Source: Neobacillus sp. SuZ13
GTDB taxonomy: Bacteria > Bacillota > Bacilli > Bacillales > Cytobacillaceae
Assembly: GCF_030123365.1 (NCBI RefSeq)
Contig: NZ_CP126107.1
Span: forward strand, 5,445,501 to 5,509,500
DNA length: 64,000 nucleotides
Direction: 5' to 3'
Notes under the pieces: generated by a model
The model's input: only the letters and a program-made list of their open reading frames with translations
Told to the model about the DNA's origin: nothing
Database searches by the model: none
Made by a program: the position numbers and the translations under genes
Shown: positions 35,537 through 44,161 of the stretch, one piece after another
Numbering within the stretch: the stretch's first letter is position 1
How the letters are laid out: the number at the start of each line of letters is the position of its first letter

Positions 35537-36817
35537 TTGAAAAAACTATTTGATTTCTTCCAAGAAAAACTAATGGATGGTTTTGTAGCCGTTGGTGAAA
35601 ACAAATATATGCAGGCGATTCGTAACGGGATGATGATGATCCTACCGTTTATCATCGTAGGAAGTTTATTTACCATTATTTCGAGTTTCCCCTTCAAATG
35701 GTGGACGAACCTGATTGAACCCTATGTTAAATACTTTAACGTAGGTTACGATTTAACATTTGGAATGATTGGTATTATCGCCACTCTTAGTATCGCTTAC
35801 AATCTGGCAAAAGCATTAAAAATTGATGCAATTGGGACGGCCATAACAGCCTTAGTCGGTTTTCTCATCCTGCAAGTGGCGCCGCCTGACTTAAAAATAA
35901 ATACAGCTAATTTCGGTGCATCTGGTCTTTTTACCGCTATTATTGTTGCTTTACTATCAGCTAAGGTAATTGAATTTTTTGTTAAGAAACGCATCACCAT
36001 CAAATTACCCACCGGAGTACCATCCTATGTTTCTGACTCTTTTACCATTTTAATCCCTTCCTTTACCTTGATAATAGGGTTTTGGTTAATAAGAGTTCCA
36101 TTAAACTTTGATATTAATGCGTTGATTGCAAAAATGATTTCGCCGCTTGTATTTGGTTTAGATACATTACCTGGAGTATTAGTCCTTATTTTCTTTACAT
36201 TACTATTATGGATTTGTGGAATTAACGGAGATAGTATATTTGGTGGCATTTACTACCCTGTTATGCTTGGCTTTTTAGCAGAAAACGCAGAGGCAAATGC
36301 TGCAGGAGAAGCGGTCCCTCACGTAATCGCAGACGGTCTTTACTACTTTGGTATGTGGTTTGGAGGTACGGGCGGTACCATTGGTCTCGTGTTGTTAATG
36401 TTATTTTCAAAAAGTAAGACATATCGATCTTTAGGAAAAATTTGTTTACCACCTGGTATCTTTTGTATTAATGAGCCGCTCGTGTTTGGATTCCCAATCA
36501 TGCTAAACCCGATTATCATGATCCCATACATTCTGACACCAATGATTTTGGTTACGATCACCTATTTCTTAATGTCCTTTGGAATTATCGGAAGGCCAAT
36601 TGTATCTGTTCCATGGACTACGCCTCCTATATTCAGTGGTTTCCTAGTAACCGGTGGAGATTGGCGGGCAGCGGTATGGCAGGCAATTGAATTGGTATTA
36701 TCTGTTTTAATTTACTTTCCATTCTTCAAAGTAGCAGAACGAGTAAAAATGAAAGAAGAAAAAGAACTAGAACAGAATGAAAGCCACTTGGAAGGACAGA
36801 TTGCCAATGAAATATAA
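35537..36817 (+). CDS. PTS lactose/cellobiose-type EIIC permease
   Basis: Membrane component of about 426 residues that moves the beta-glucoside across the membrane while it is phosphorylated. Opening KLFDFFQEKLMDGFVAVGEN and the NGMMMILPFIIVGSLF helix are typical of the cellobiose family; ten or so helices follow, with CGINGDSIFGGIYYP near the middle and CINEPLVFGFPIMLNP in the sugar-binding region. The start is taken as TTG 35537, 8 bases after AAGGGG; GTG 35528 overlaps that site. The 3' end overlaps the glucosidase start by 11 bases. Confidence 0.92.
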   Translation: MKKLFDFFQEKLMDGFVAVGENKYMQAIRNGMMMILPFIIVGSLFTIISSFPFKWWTNLIEPYVKYFNVGYDLTFGMIGIIATLSIAYNLAKALKIDAIGTAITALVGFLILQVAPPDLKINTANFGASGLFTAIIVALLSAKVIEFFVKKRITIKLPTGVPSYVSDSFTILIPSFTLIIGFWLIRVPLNFDINALIAKMISPLVFGLDTLPGVLVLIFFTLLLWICGINGDSIFGGIYYPVMLGFLAENAEANAAGEAVPHVIADGLYYFGMWFGGTGGTIGLVLLMLFSKSKTYRSLGKICLPPGIFCINEPLVFGFPIMLNPIIMIPYILTPMILVTITYFLMSFGIIGRPIVSVPWTTPPIFSGFLVTGGDWRAAVWQAIELVLSVLIYFPFFKVAERVKMKEEKELEQNESHLEGQIANEI

Positions 36818-38234
36818 CAACATGACTGGTTTTCCTGATGATTTCTTTTGGAGTGCCTCAACTGCTGCTTATCAAGTAGAAGGGGCTTTTCTTGAGGATG
36901 GAAAATCATTATCCATTGTAGATGTAAATATTAACCCTAACTTTGCTGATACGAGTATTACATCCGATCACTATCATCGGATCAAAGAAGATGTGGCCTT
37001 AATGAAAGAGCTGGGAATGACGGCCTACCGCTTCTCCTTCTCATGGCCACGTATATTACCAAATGGTCGAGGGCCTGTGAACAATGAAGGGATCGACTTT
37101 TACAACCAATTAATTAATGAGTTACTTAAAAACGGAATAACACCCTTAGCTACGATTTACCACTTTGATTTACCTTTGGTGTTACAGCAGGAATACGGCG
37201 GGTGGGCATCAAGAAAAATTTTGGATGACTTTGAGAATTTTTGCCGCGTCCTGTTTGAAAATTTCGGTGACCGTGTAAAATATTGGTTTACGATCAACGA
37301 ACAGAGCAATATGTTTTTACTACCGTACCTTATGCCTGTTAATGAATCCAGCGACATCAGTGCGGAAAAGCAGAAATATGAAATGAATCATATTATGACA
37401 CTTGCCCACGCCAGGGCTATTCAGTTATGCCATCAACTGGTTGAAGGCGGAAAAATAGGTCCAGCTATCGGCCTGGCACCGAATTATCCTGCAAGCTGTA
37501 AGCCGGAAGATATAATGGCTGCCCGTGTTGCTAATGATTTTCGTACCTACCTATTCTTAGATTTGTATTTATACGGAGAATACCGGGAGAATATTTGGCG
37601 ATATATGCTAGAAAACGAATGCGAACCTACGATTCTACCTGGGGACATGGAGCTATTAAAATCAGCCAAATCTGATTTATTAGGGATTAATTATTATCAG
37701 AGCAGAGTAGTGAAATACGCACCTAAAGAGATGGCAAGCCGTGATTTTACAGTGAACAAAGATGGACAGAAAGGTTCCACGGAATTTGAAATCCTTCCAG
37801 GTCTTTATCAAGGTGCAGAGAATCCCTTCCTTGAAAAAACAGAATGGGACTGGGAAATTGACCCTATAGGATTACGGGTCTTATTGAACGAACTTCATGA
37901 TCGTTACCATATCCCAATGATCATTACCGAAAATGGACTGGGCGGAATTGATGAACTTACCGTTGATGGCAAAATTCATGATGCTTACAGAATTGATTAC
38001 CTGCGTAAGCACTTGGAACAGTGCCAGTTGGCTATTAACGATGGGGTTCAATTATTCGGCTATAGCCCATGGTCGTACATGGATTTGCTTAGCACAACGA
38101 GCGGTTTTCGAAAACGATATGGCTTTGTATATGTAAATCGCACAGACGACGAACTAAAAGATCTGAGCAGAATCAAAAAGGACAGTTTTTATTGGTATCA
38201 GAATGTAATCAAAACGAATGGTAAGGAACTTTAA
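36807..38234 (+). CDS. 6-phospho-beta-glucosidase (GH1)
   Basis: A 475-residue glycoside hydrolase family 1 enzyme that splits the phosphorylated disaccharide delivered by the PTS into glucose 6-phosphate and glucose or an aglycone. FPDDFFWSASTAAYQVEGAF at the N-terminus is the GH1 signature. FTINEQ holds the acid/base Glu (about 171) and ITENGLG the nucleophile (about 377). The ATG at 36807 is chosen because GGAAGGA lies 9 bases upstream; an earlier ATG (36777) falls inside EIIC without a site. Last gene of the operon. Confidence 0.94.
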   Translation: MKYNNMTGFPDDFFWSASTAAYQVEGAFLEDGKSLSIVDVNINPNFADTSITSDHYHRIKEDVALMKELGMTAYRFSFSWPRILPNGRGPVNNEGIDFYNQLINELLKNGITPLATIYHFDLPLVLQQEYGGWASRKILDDFENFCRVLFENFGDRVKYWFTINEQSNMFLLPYLMPVNESSDISAEKQKYEMNHIMTLAHARAIQLCHQLVEGGKIGPAIGLAPNYPASCKPEDIMAARVANDFRTYLFLDLYLYGEYRENIWRYMLENECEPTILPGDMELLKSAKSDLLGINYYQSRVVKYAPKEMASRDFTVNKDGQKGSTEFEILPGLYQGAENPFLEKTEWDWEIDPIGLRVLLNELHDRYHIPMIITENGLGGIDELTVDGKIHDAYRIDYLRKHLEQCQLAINDGVQLFGYSPWSYMDLLSTTSGFRKRYGFVYVNRTDDELKDLSRIKKDSFYWYQNVIKTNGKEL

Positions 38235-38506
38235 GACGGACCATAGGGACGGTTCTCTTTGCTTTTTAATGACGCCTGAAGTCATTGTTGAATATTTTGC
38301 TAGCTTTTTCAATTAGATAGGAGAACTTCCAAAATTTCCGATCATTAATATATCATCGTAACCCTCAATTGGATGAAAACTCTTGGGGCTGCTCCATCGA
38401 TCCAGTGGATTAAGAACATTCCTTAACCTATTCTATGATTGTTATCAGTGCTCTATCTACAAAATTTAGAGTAGTTCCACAAAAGTTTCTAACACACTAA
38501 GATTAG

Positions 38507-38545
38507 TAGCACAAACCAGGACCCTGGATTGTGCTACTTTTTTTA
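38507..38545 (+). terminator. Rho-independent terminator
   Basis: GTAGCACAA / TTGTGCTAC stem with a run of seven T. It lies 270 bases past the glucosidase gene; no closer one was seen. Confidence 0.8.
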
Positions 38546-38633
38546 TAATAGAAACGAAGTTTAGTAAATCCACTGGAATAGCCATAAATACTTCTTTTAG
38601 AATATGTTATGAAATAACATGTTAAATCTATCA

Positions 38634-38680
38634 AAAAAGCCTATCAATCTTCGACAAATATCGAGGAGTGGCAGGCTGGG
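38634..38680 (-). terminator. Terminator of the TerD-like gene
   Basis: Minus-strand hairpin with AGCCT / AGGCT base, several G-U pairs, a TCGA core and a TTTTTT tail. Confidence 0.65.
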
Positions 38681-38687
38681 AATTTAG

Positions 38688-39935
38688 TTACTTGTAATCA
38701 TTTATTGGTCCTTGATCCATCAAAACTTCGACCATATTTGAAGACCCCATCCTAAGTTCAGGCCTATGCTCTGAGTTCGGTTTACTATAAAGCTCCAATG
38801 GGCTTATTATAACTCCATCTGGTGTATTATGAAGTATTCCAGGCACACAAGAATAAATTCTATCATTATTATTTGCATTCTTGGCGGTTATGGTAACGGA
38901 GGTTCCACTATGATTATCTATACTCATGGACACCTTGTATCTGTAGAATGAGCCTGTCCCATTTGACTGAGCAGAATAAACTACTGGAACAACTGCGAGT
39001 ATATCATTATTTAACCTTAATTTAATTACTTCTGTCTTAGTGGAATAGCTACTCCTCCCAACATCTCCCATATGTTCCACTGCTCCGTTGCTAAAACTCC
39101 TGAGGGGAGGTGTTCCTTTCGCCCCAAACATAGCTACATCTATCTGCTTACCATTCTTAGTATAGACTAAAGCATATATATCATAATCTGTCCCGGTCTT
39201 CCAAGATACCGTAGCAGTAATTTCTGGTGTTTTTTCTATGATTACTGGCTTTTGGCCTTTGTCGAGACTTATCTTCCCCGTTACCTTTTCGAGGCTTATC
39301 GAGGACAATGTGTTTTGTTTATTTTTATTTTCAGGAATAGTTAGTGTCAGATCAGGTTCTTTTGGGGATTGTTTTTGAATAATTTTAGGATCAGAAGGCT
39401 TGTTTTGCTCATCAGATTCAACCTCAACACCATAATTTTTACATAACCCTTCAAGTCCAGAATCAAACCCACGCCAGATTGATCTTGCCTTTGTCTGACC
39501 GTTCCTTAGATATAATTCTAATACTACGATTCCATTTTCATTTTTGAAGCTAAATGGGGTTAACTGGATATTACTATTATCGGTACATATCTCGGCCTTC
39601 AAATTCCTTACATTTGAAAATCCCATGCTATTATCCTCTGTAAGTGTTATAGCTATTTTAGTAATACCTTCAGGGACTTTACTCATATCAAAATTAATTT
39701 TTTGTACTTTTGTATTACCTACTATCTCAGCTGATAAAAGGGTAGCTACTCCAGAAGAGCTCTTTGGTTGATTATAAAAAATAATCCCGCTATCTCCTTG
39801 TACCTTGCCAGATTCAGTTAAAAGGAAAGCTGTTAAGGATATATCTATTGGATTAGAAATTTCGTAACTAACAGTTACATTACCTTTTGGGGAACTTAAA
39901 ACTGTATTTGCCCCCATCTGAAGAAATTGATTCAT
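38688..39935 (-). CDS. Two-domain TerD family protein
   Basis: A 415-residue cytosolic protein with two TerD-like beta-sandwich domains (about 1-165 and 235-410) joined by a Lys/Pro/Glu-rich linker (SDPKIIQKQSPKEP). The N-terminal copy shows the usual SFDMSKVPEGITKIAITLTE-type core in two blocks and GFSNVRNLKAEI. The C-terminal copy has the DYDIYALVYTKNGK start and a MGDVG acidic loop like the calcium-binding GD motif of TerD. Such proteins belong to the tellurite/phage/general stress system, where they normally sit in a ter operon. Here the gene is alone. AGGAG and GGGAG precede the ATG. Confidence 0.8.
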   Translation of the reverse strand: MNQFLQMGANTVLSSPKGNVTVSYEISNPIDISLTAFLLTESGKVQGDSGIIFYNQPKSSSGVATLLSAEIVGNTKVQKINFDMSKVPEGITKIAITLTEDNSMGFSNVRNLKAEICTDNSNIQLTPFSFKNENGIVVLELYLRNGQTKARSIWRGFDSGLEGLCKNYGVEVESDEQNKPSDPKIIQKQSPKEPDLTLTIPENKNKQNTLSSISLEKVTGKISLDKGQKPVIIEKTPEITATVSWKTGTDYDIYALVYTKNGKQIDVAMFGAKGTPPLRSFSNGAVEHMGDVGRSSYSTKTEVIKLRLNNDILAVVPVVYSAQSNGTGSFYRYKVSMSIDNHSGTSVTITAKNANNNDRIYSCVPGILHNTPDGVIISPLELYSKPNSEHRPELRMGSSNMVEVLMDQGPINDYK

Positions 39936-40176
39936 TTATACCACTCCCTACTCCTCATCCATTAAACCCATTAAAATCCTGATCCCAATCGTGCAAAATT
40001 ATATTTTCCTACTCTAAATAAATAATAATACCAATATTCGACAAAAAATTAAAAAAATCCTGTTTTTAAATAAACTTATACTATTATGGATGGAACGAAT
40101 CATAAAGTGGACCTCAATCGATCATCATATATACCAAAGAGTATGAAACAAAGATAGAGGAGAAATGAGGAGTAAA

Positions 40177-41217
40177 ATGGATTTGCCGATCGAAGAGTTA
40201 AAAAAAATAATCAAGGACTTACCTGAACGTGAAGTTAGATCGTATTTATACCATATTCTCTTGAGTACGAGTTTATTGGATTGTAAAGAATATACAGCTG
40301 TCGAGTTTTCAAATCAAATGAAAGAAATATACAACCATATTTTATATCCAAAGGACCCCATTACCACTTTTAATAGTGAAGGGAATTATCAAAATGTACA
40401 TATCACTTTTGGATACCAGTATTTAAAGCCAATTTTAAAAGAGATGGGGATACATGAAGAAGAGCCAATCATTTCGATTCATGACAACTTTGCCATCGCA
40501 CCAATCATGAATTTACATAATGAGAGTGGTCAAAAAACAAGATATGAATGGATAAAAAGCAGCCTGCGTGGTCTCGAGGAAGAGATGGATGAATATATAG
40601 AAGAAGTTCAAAAGGCTTTCATTCAAATTCACTCTATTCCTAAAGATGTACCCATTACCATCTGGGTTTGTGACAATGCCCATGAACAAACCGGTCTCCT
40701 TTTTGTATTGTTCTTGTTAAAGGAAAGAACAAACAAAATTACCATCTTCAATACAGCAAAGCTTTATCGTGAATTGTTTAAAGCGAAAGCAAAAAGATAT
40801 ACCCCCTTATCTTCTGGGGAGATCCTTTCAGAAGAATTAAGCGCCCTATTCAAATATGGACAGGAAAAGCAACTGTTTTTAACAGAGGTGGAACGTAATC
40901 AATTTGAAAATCAGTGGGTATCTCTATCGGAACACGATGGCACGTTAAGATTATGGAAAAATGGAGAAATAAAGAGTGTTTCAGAAGATTATTTTGATGA
41001 AATTATCATTAAAATGGCCCAAAAAATACAGGGCAAGCGAAAGAAAAAAGTATTTATTCCAGCGATGCGAATAATCGGGGAAGTCTATGGACGTATAGAA
41101 CAATATGTCGGAGATGACTTTTTGGAATACCGGCTTAGAAAATTAATCGAAAAAGGTGCTTTTGAATATGAGGGAAGTTTAGAAGCTATGCGATCCTACA
41201 GTATTAAATTAACTTGA
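40177..41217 (+). CDS. DUF1835/DUF3658-type protein
   Basis: A protein of about 346 residues that I match, from memory of the family, to the DUF1835-containing proteins of Bacillaceae: an N-terminal helical part, ITFGYQYLKPILKE near residue 75, a middle section ending ITIWVCDNAHEQTGLLFVLF, and a C-terminal DUF3658-like part with EVYGRIEQYVGDDFLEYRLR. No signal peptide, membrane segment or known catalytic motif. Two starts are possible, ATG 40165 (2 bases after GAGGAG) and ATG 40177 (4 bases after AGGAG). Single gene; function unknown. Confidence 0.7.
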   Translation: MDLPIEELKKIIKDLPEREVRSYLYHILLSTSLLDCKEYTAVEFSNQMKEIYNHILYPKDPITTFNSEGNYQNVHITFGYQYLKPILKEMGIHEEEPIISIHDNFAIAPIMNLHNESGQKTRYEWIKSSLRGLEEEMDEYIEEVQKAFIQIHSIPKDVPITIWVCDNAHEQTGLLFVLFLLKERTNKITIFNTAKLYRELFKAKAKRYTPLSSGEILSEELSALFKYGQEKQLFLTEVERNQFENQWVSLSEHDGTLRLWKNGEIKSVSEDYFDEIIIKMAQKIQGKRKKKVFIPAMRIIGEVYGRIEQYVGDDFLEYRLRKLIEKGAFEYEGSLEAMRSYSIKLT

Positions 41218-41277
41218 GAAACGAATGGGGGAGCCTGTAGTTTCCTTTCGGATTATTTTCTAATTAATTTCCAGTAA

Positions 41278-41500
41278 ATGTCGTAAGTTTTGTAAAATAC
41301 GTCATAAGTGTCCTGAATTATGTCATAAATCTCAAAAAATATGTCATAAGCGCATCCCGTCCGAAGCGTTTTCCAGTTAATATCCAGCAAATGTCGTAAG
41401 TTCCGTGAAATACGTCATAAGTGTCCTGAAACATGTCATTAATCTCTTAAAATATGTCATAAGTGTCCGAATTTATGTCATAAATCTAAATAGTATGTCC
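41278..41500. repeat. Tandem 21-bp repeats, two blocks
   Basis: Units start at 41278, 41299, 41320 and 41341, then again at 41391, 41412, 41433, 41454 and 41475. The conserved head is A(T/C)GTC(A/G)TAAG; the tail varies. The first three units of each block correspond in order, and each block is preceded by TTAAT(T/A)TCCAG(T/C)AA, so a 113-base segment was itself duplicated. Non-coding, full of stops. Confidence 0.85.
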
Positions 41501-41607
41501 TGTAACCAATTAGAATGCCACCAGAACCAAGTATAAAAAACAAAAATAGTGTCAATTCTTTTAGAAAAACATAAAAAGTTTGCTAGAGGAGTTGGAGTAT
41601 CGGGGAC

Positions 41608-41784
41608 ATGAACAATCTAACAAATATTTATCATGATCTTACTGCCATTAAGTCGTTGGAATTAGAGAAATGCAACCACGAACTGAATAACAATCATAAT
41701 GAAACCATAAAAAAAGCATTAATGGTTTATCGAACAGAACTGCTAGAATGCTTAGAAATGTACAATCGTTATTTAGATAAATAA
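41608..41784 (+). CDS. Small 58-residue protein, unknown
   Basis: A short frame from ATG 41608 to TAA 41784 encoding a hydrophilic, probably two-helix protein: NIYHDLTAIKSLELEKCNHE then TIKKALMVYRTELLECLEMY. The upstream GGAG and GGGG stretches are weak ribosome binding sites. A perfect terminator follows its stop by two bases, which favours a real transcript. No family was recognised; compact helical proteins like this in Bacillus are often regulators or toxin partners, but nothing here shows that. Confidence 0.5.
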   Translation: MNNLTNIYHDLTAIKSLELEKCNHELNNNHNETIKKALMVYRTELLECLEMYNRYLDK

Positions 41785-41785
41785 A

Positions 41786-41822
41786 CATCCCCAGGCTAAC
41801 CAAAGCCTGGGGATGTTTTTAA
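41786..41822 (+). terminator. Strong bidirectional terminator
   Basis: CATCCCCAGGCT / AGCCTGGGGATG, a perfect 12-bp stem with a T-run on the plus strand. It separates the small ORF from the converging DUF4256 gene. Confidence 0.95.
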
Positions 41823-41841
41823 TTTAGCTGGCAGTGCAAAT

Positions 41842-42408
41842 TTAAACCCTTAGCGCGCCGCGGAAACCCCTTGCAGCATAGTAGGATTCTGCTCCATTGT
41901 GGTATACAAAGACAGTATCGTAGCGGCGATCACAAAAGATGGCCCCTCCAAGTTTTCTAATATTAGCAGGTGTCTGCACCCAACTCGACGTTTTCAGATC
42001 GAAATTTCCAAGTGTCTGCAGCTCCCGGTATTGTTCTTCCGTTAAAAGTTCAATGCCCATGGCAGCGGCCAAATCAATTGCGCTATTTTCTGGTTTGTGT
42101 TGTTTCCTTGACTCCAGCGCTTCACGGTCGTAACAAAGACTTCTGCGGCCTTTAGGGCTTTCCGCCGAACAATCATAAAAAATGTATTCGCCTGTCTTTT
42201 TATCATGGCCAATAATATCCGGCTCACCGCCTGTTCCTTCCATTTCACTAAGCGACCACAATTTTTCAGGATTAACTTCAAGCCTAGCTTGTACTTCAGC
42301 CCATTCAAAACCTTCATGTCGGTTCATGTGCTTCTCAAAACGGGCTTTCAACGTTTTTAGTAGTACCTCACGTTGTTCTAGTGACAACTCCATATTTGTC
42401 TTTATCAT
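41842..42408 (-). CDS. DUF4256 domain-containing protein
   Basis: A 188-residue soluble protein of the DUF4256 family. Recognisable segments are LKARFEKHMNRHEGFEWAEV, LWSLSEMEGTGGEPD, IFYDCSAESPKGRRSLCYDR and the C-terminal DTVFVYHNGAESYYAARGFR. The conserved charged and aromatic residues look enzyme-like, but no reaction is known. GGGGGAACTAAT lies before the ATG. Single gene. Confidence 0.88.
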   Translation of the reverse strand: MIKTNMELSLEQREVLLKTLKARFEKHMNRHEGFEWAEVQARLEVNPEKLWSLSEMEGTGGEPDIIGHDKKTGEYIFYDCSAESPKGRRSLCYDREALESRKQHKPENSAIDLAAAMGIELLTEEQYRELQTLGNFDLKTSSWVQTPANIRKLGGAIFCDRRYDTVFVYHNGAESYYAARGFRGALRV

Positions 42409-42764
42409 ATTAGTTCCCCCTTAATTTTACTGATCATTGTAATAAGGACTAGACAGCTCATTCGTTTAATTAATTCCACAAAAAGAGCATTGATCCTTCT
42501 TAAAGATTAACGCTCCGTTACCTAAAATACAAACTCATCTAAATCTGCCGCACTAGAATGGCCTAAAGCCGATCAATCTTAATATGTAGAAGTGAATGTC
42601 TAATTAAATAGAATGAAGCCAAAAGTGGACTATGGATAGGGACCATTTTAGGTTTATACTTCCCTTTTTTAGTATCTACCTTAAATAATCCTCCTTCCGC
42701 TAACATGCACGTTAGCACAAAAAGAAAAAAGAAGCCCTTCTCTTAATAGAAAAGGACTTCACCA
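42409..42764. other. Intergenic region with orphan hairpin
   Basis: On the minus strand GAGCGTTAATC / GATCAATGCTC with a TTTTTG tail (42477-42512) reads as a terminator, but no gene ends near it. The terminator of the DUF3006 gene lies at 42727-42760. No coding frame was seen between, so a short untranslated transcript is possible. Confidence 0.4.
42727..42760 (-). terminator. Terminator of the MBL-DUF3006 unit
   Basis: Minus-strand stem GAAGTCCTTTTCT / AGAGAAGGGCTTC with a six-T tail, beginning 5 bases after the stop. Confidence 0.85.
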
Positions 42765-42980
42765 TTAATCTTCCCACACATCGTCCATAAGCTCTTCAAT
42801 CTCTTGCCTTAGTTTATCAGTTTCGTCCTTTAGGACTTTAACTTTTTCTCCGTTAATTTCAACAACATCACCAACAGCTGCACTTTTAGGGAAAATGGAT
42901 TTAGGAAAATCTTTAGTCTTTCCATCGATTTCAACCACTGCAAACTTTCCTTCAAAACGGTCAATGATACCTTTAACCAT
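42765..42980 (-). CDS. DUF3006 domain-containing protein
   Basis: A 71-residue protein of the DUF3006 family: VKGIIDRFEGKFAVVEIDGK at the N-terminus, FPKSIFPKSAAVGDVVEING in the middle, and an acidic helical tail. Probably a small beta-barrel fold. The family is very often encoded next to ComEC-like MBL-fold hydrolases, as here, where it starts one base after the stop of that gene. It may act as a partner or accessory subunit, which is inference. Confidence 0.88.
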   Translation of the reverse strand: MVKGIIDRFEGKFAVVEIDGKTKDFPKSIFPKSAAVGDVVEINGEKVKVLKDETDKLRQEIEELMDDVWED

Positions 42981-42981
42981 T

Positions 42982-43830
42982 TTATTTCACCGTCTTTACA
43001 CTAATTTTCGAACCGTTAGTAGTAAAAATGATATGTCCACTTTTATCGGTCCGATATGTTTTTACCTTCATTGCATTTAAACGATTAACTACCGTGCTGG
43101 TAGGGTGTCCGTAACTATTTTTCCCTACACTTAGTACTGCATAAGATGGTTTGACAGCTTTTAGAAATGCATCACTGGTCGAAGTTTTTGCACCGTGGTG
43201 ACCTACTTTTAATACATCTGCTTTTAAGGTTTGTTTAGATTTAATCATATCGGTTTCAGACTTAACTTCAGCATCACCCGTGAAAAGGAACGATTTTTTT
43301 CCATAAACCAGTCGTAAGACAGCACTCCAGTCATTCAAATCACTCTTACTATACGCTTTTACTGGAGCAACAAAGGTAGCAGATACACCTTTTAATGGGA
43401 GTTTCACACCTTTTTGAGCAGTCTTAATTTTGACACCTTCACGCTTCACAGCTGTTAAAAACTCTTTGTATGCAATGGATGTATGACTCACTTTTGGAGC
43501 GTATACTGATTTCACTTTAAATGCTTTCAGAACTTCATCCAATCCACCGATATGATCTGCATCTGGATGAGTTGAAATCATTACCTCAATGTCGTTTACT
43601 TTTTGCTTTTTTAAGTATGATACTACATCACTGCCATCTTTATTACCAGCGTCAATAATAATGTCATCACCAGCAGCCGTCTTAATATAAATAGAATCAC
43701 CCTGTCCTACATTTATAAAGTGAACCTTCATATCTTTTGTTGCTGCCTCTGTTGATGAAACACCGTATAATAGACCGACTAATAATGTTAGTGCTGAAAC
43801 GATTTTAATGATTTTTGTTTTCATCATCAT
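42982..43830 (-). CDS. Secreted ComEC-like MBL-fold hydrolase
   Basis: A 282-residue metallo-beta-lactamase-fold protein with a signal peptide (about 1-29, ending STEAA). VHFINVGQGDSIYI, IDAGNKDGSD and the metal-binding STHPDADHIGG motif are those of the hydrolase domain found at the C-terminus of the DNA-uptake channel ComEC. FTGDAEVKSE and VGHHGAKTST complete the metal site. ComEC-type domains are nucleases; a stand-alone secreted copy may degrade extracellular DNA or another phosphodiester. It is the first gene of a two-gene unit with DUF3006. Confidence 0.88.
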   Translation of the reverse strand: MMMKTKIIKIVSALTLLVGLLYGVSSTEAATKDMKVHFINVGQGDSIYIKTAAGDDIIIDAGNKDGSDVVSYLKKQKVNDIEVMISTHPDADHIGGLDEVLKAFKVKSVYAPKVSHTSIAYKEFLTAVKREGVKIKTAQKGVKLPLKGVSATFVAPVKAYSKSDLNDWSAVLRLVYGKKSFLFTGDAEVKSETDMIKSKQTLKADVLKVGHHGAKTSTSDAFLKAVKPSYAVLSVGKNSYGHPTSTVVNRLNAMKVKTYRTDKSGHIIFTTNGSKISVKTVK

Positions 43831-44161
43831 GCCTTCTTTCTAATAAATTCTAGGTGAAAATAAAGTACTTTATGCTTAGAAAGTTGATTTCATTTCTAGT
43901 ATGTTCTATTTGATGACAACATTATTTTAGCCAGCACCCCTACTATTGTAAGGTGAAATGATGATTCAATCATTGGTAATTTATTGTCATTTATGGAATA
44001 AGTAACTATCCATGTCAGCCATTCATACAGGACTTCACGAAAATGGTTCATGGGCGGTTGAAAAACAAAAAATCCGGCTAGGCTGCCGGATCTTAAAAGT
44101 TCAATAAACATCTTATGTAAAATTGTTATCCATTCAAGGAGGCATTTCTCTGAAATAATCC
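43831..44161. other. Intergenic region, no gene
   Basis: Contains the upstream region of the MBL gene and the terminator of the VOC gene (44073-44097). A frame of 89 codons runs through the terminator and lacks a ribosome binding site, so I do not call it. Confidence 0.5.
44073..44097 (-). terminator. Terminator of the VOC gene
   Basis: Minus-strand stem GATCCGGCAGC / GCCGGATTTTTT with T-run. Confidence 0.85.

Larger units (their letters stand above)
38235..38687. other. Intergenic region, 450 bases
   Basis: Begins with ACCATAGGGACGGTTCTC just after the glucosidase stop, a motif seen after two other genes in the window. It then holds a plus-strand terminator (38507-38545) and the terminator of the TerD gene. 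The middle has no open frame. It may contain decayed coding sequence, but I could not identify any. Confidence 0.4.

Noticed and set aside
38235-38687. Remnant of a transposase in the spacer after the glucosidase gene
   Set aside because: Translation in all frames gave only short pieces with no motif I could recognise; not enough to call.
41278-41500. CRISPR array or decayed coding repeat
   Set aside because: The head is too short for a CRISPR repeat and frames are full of stop codons.
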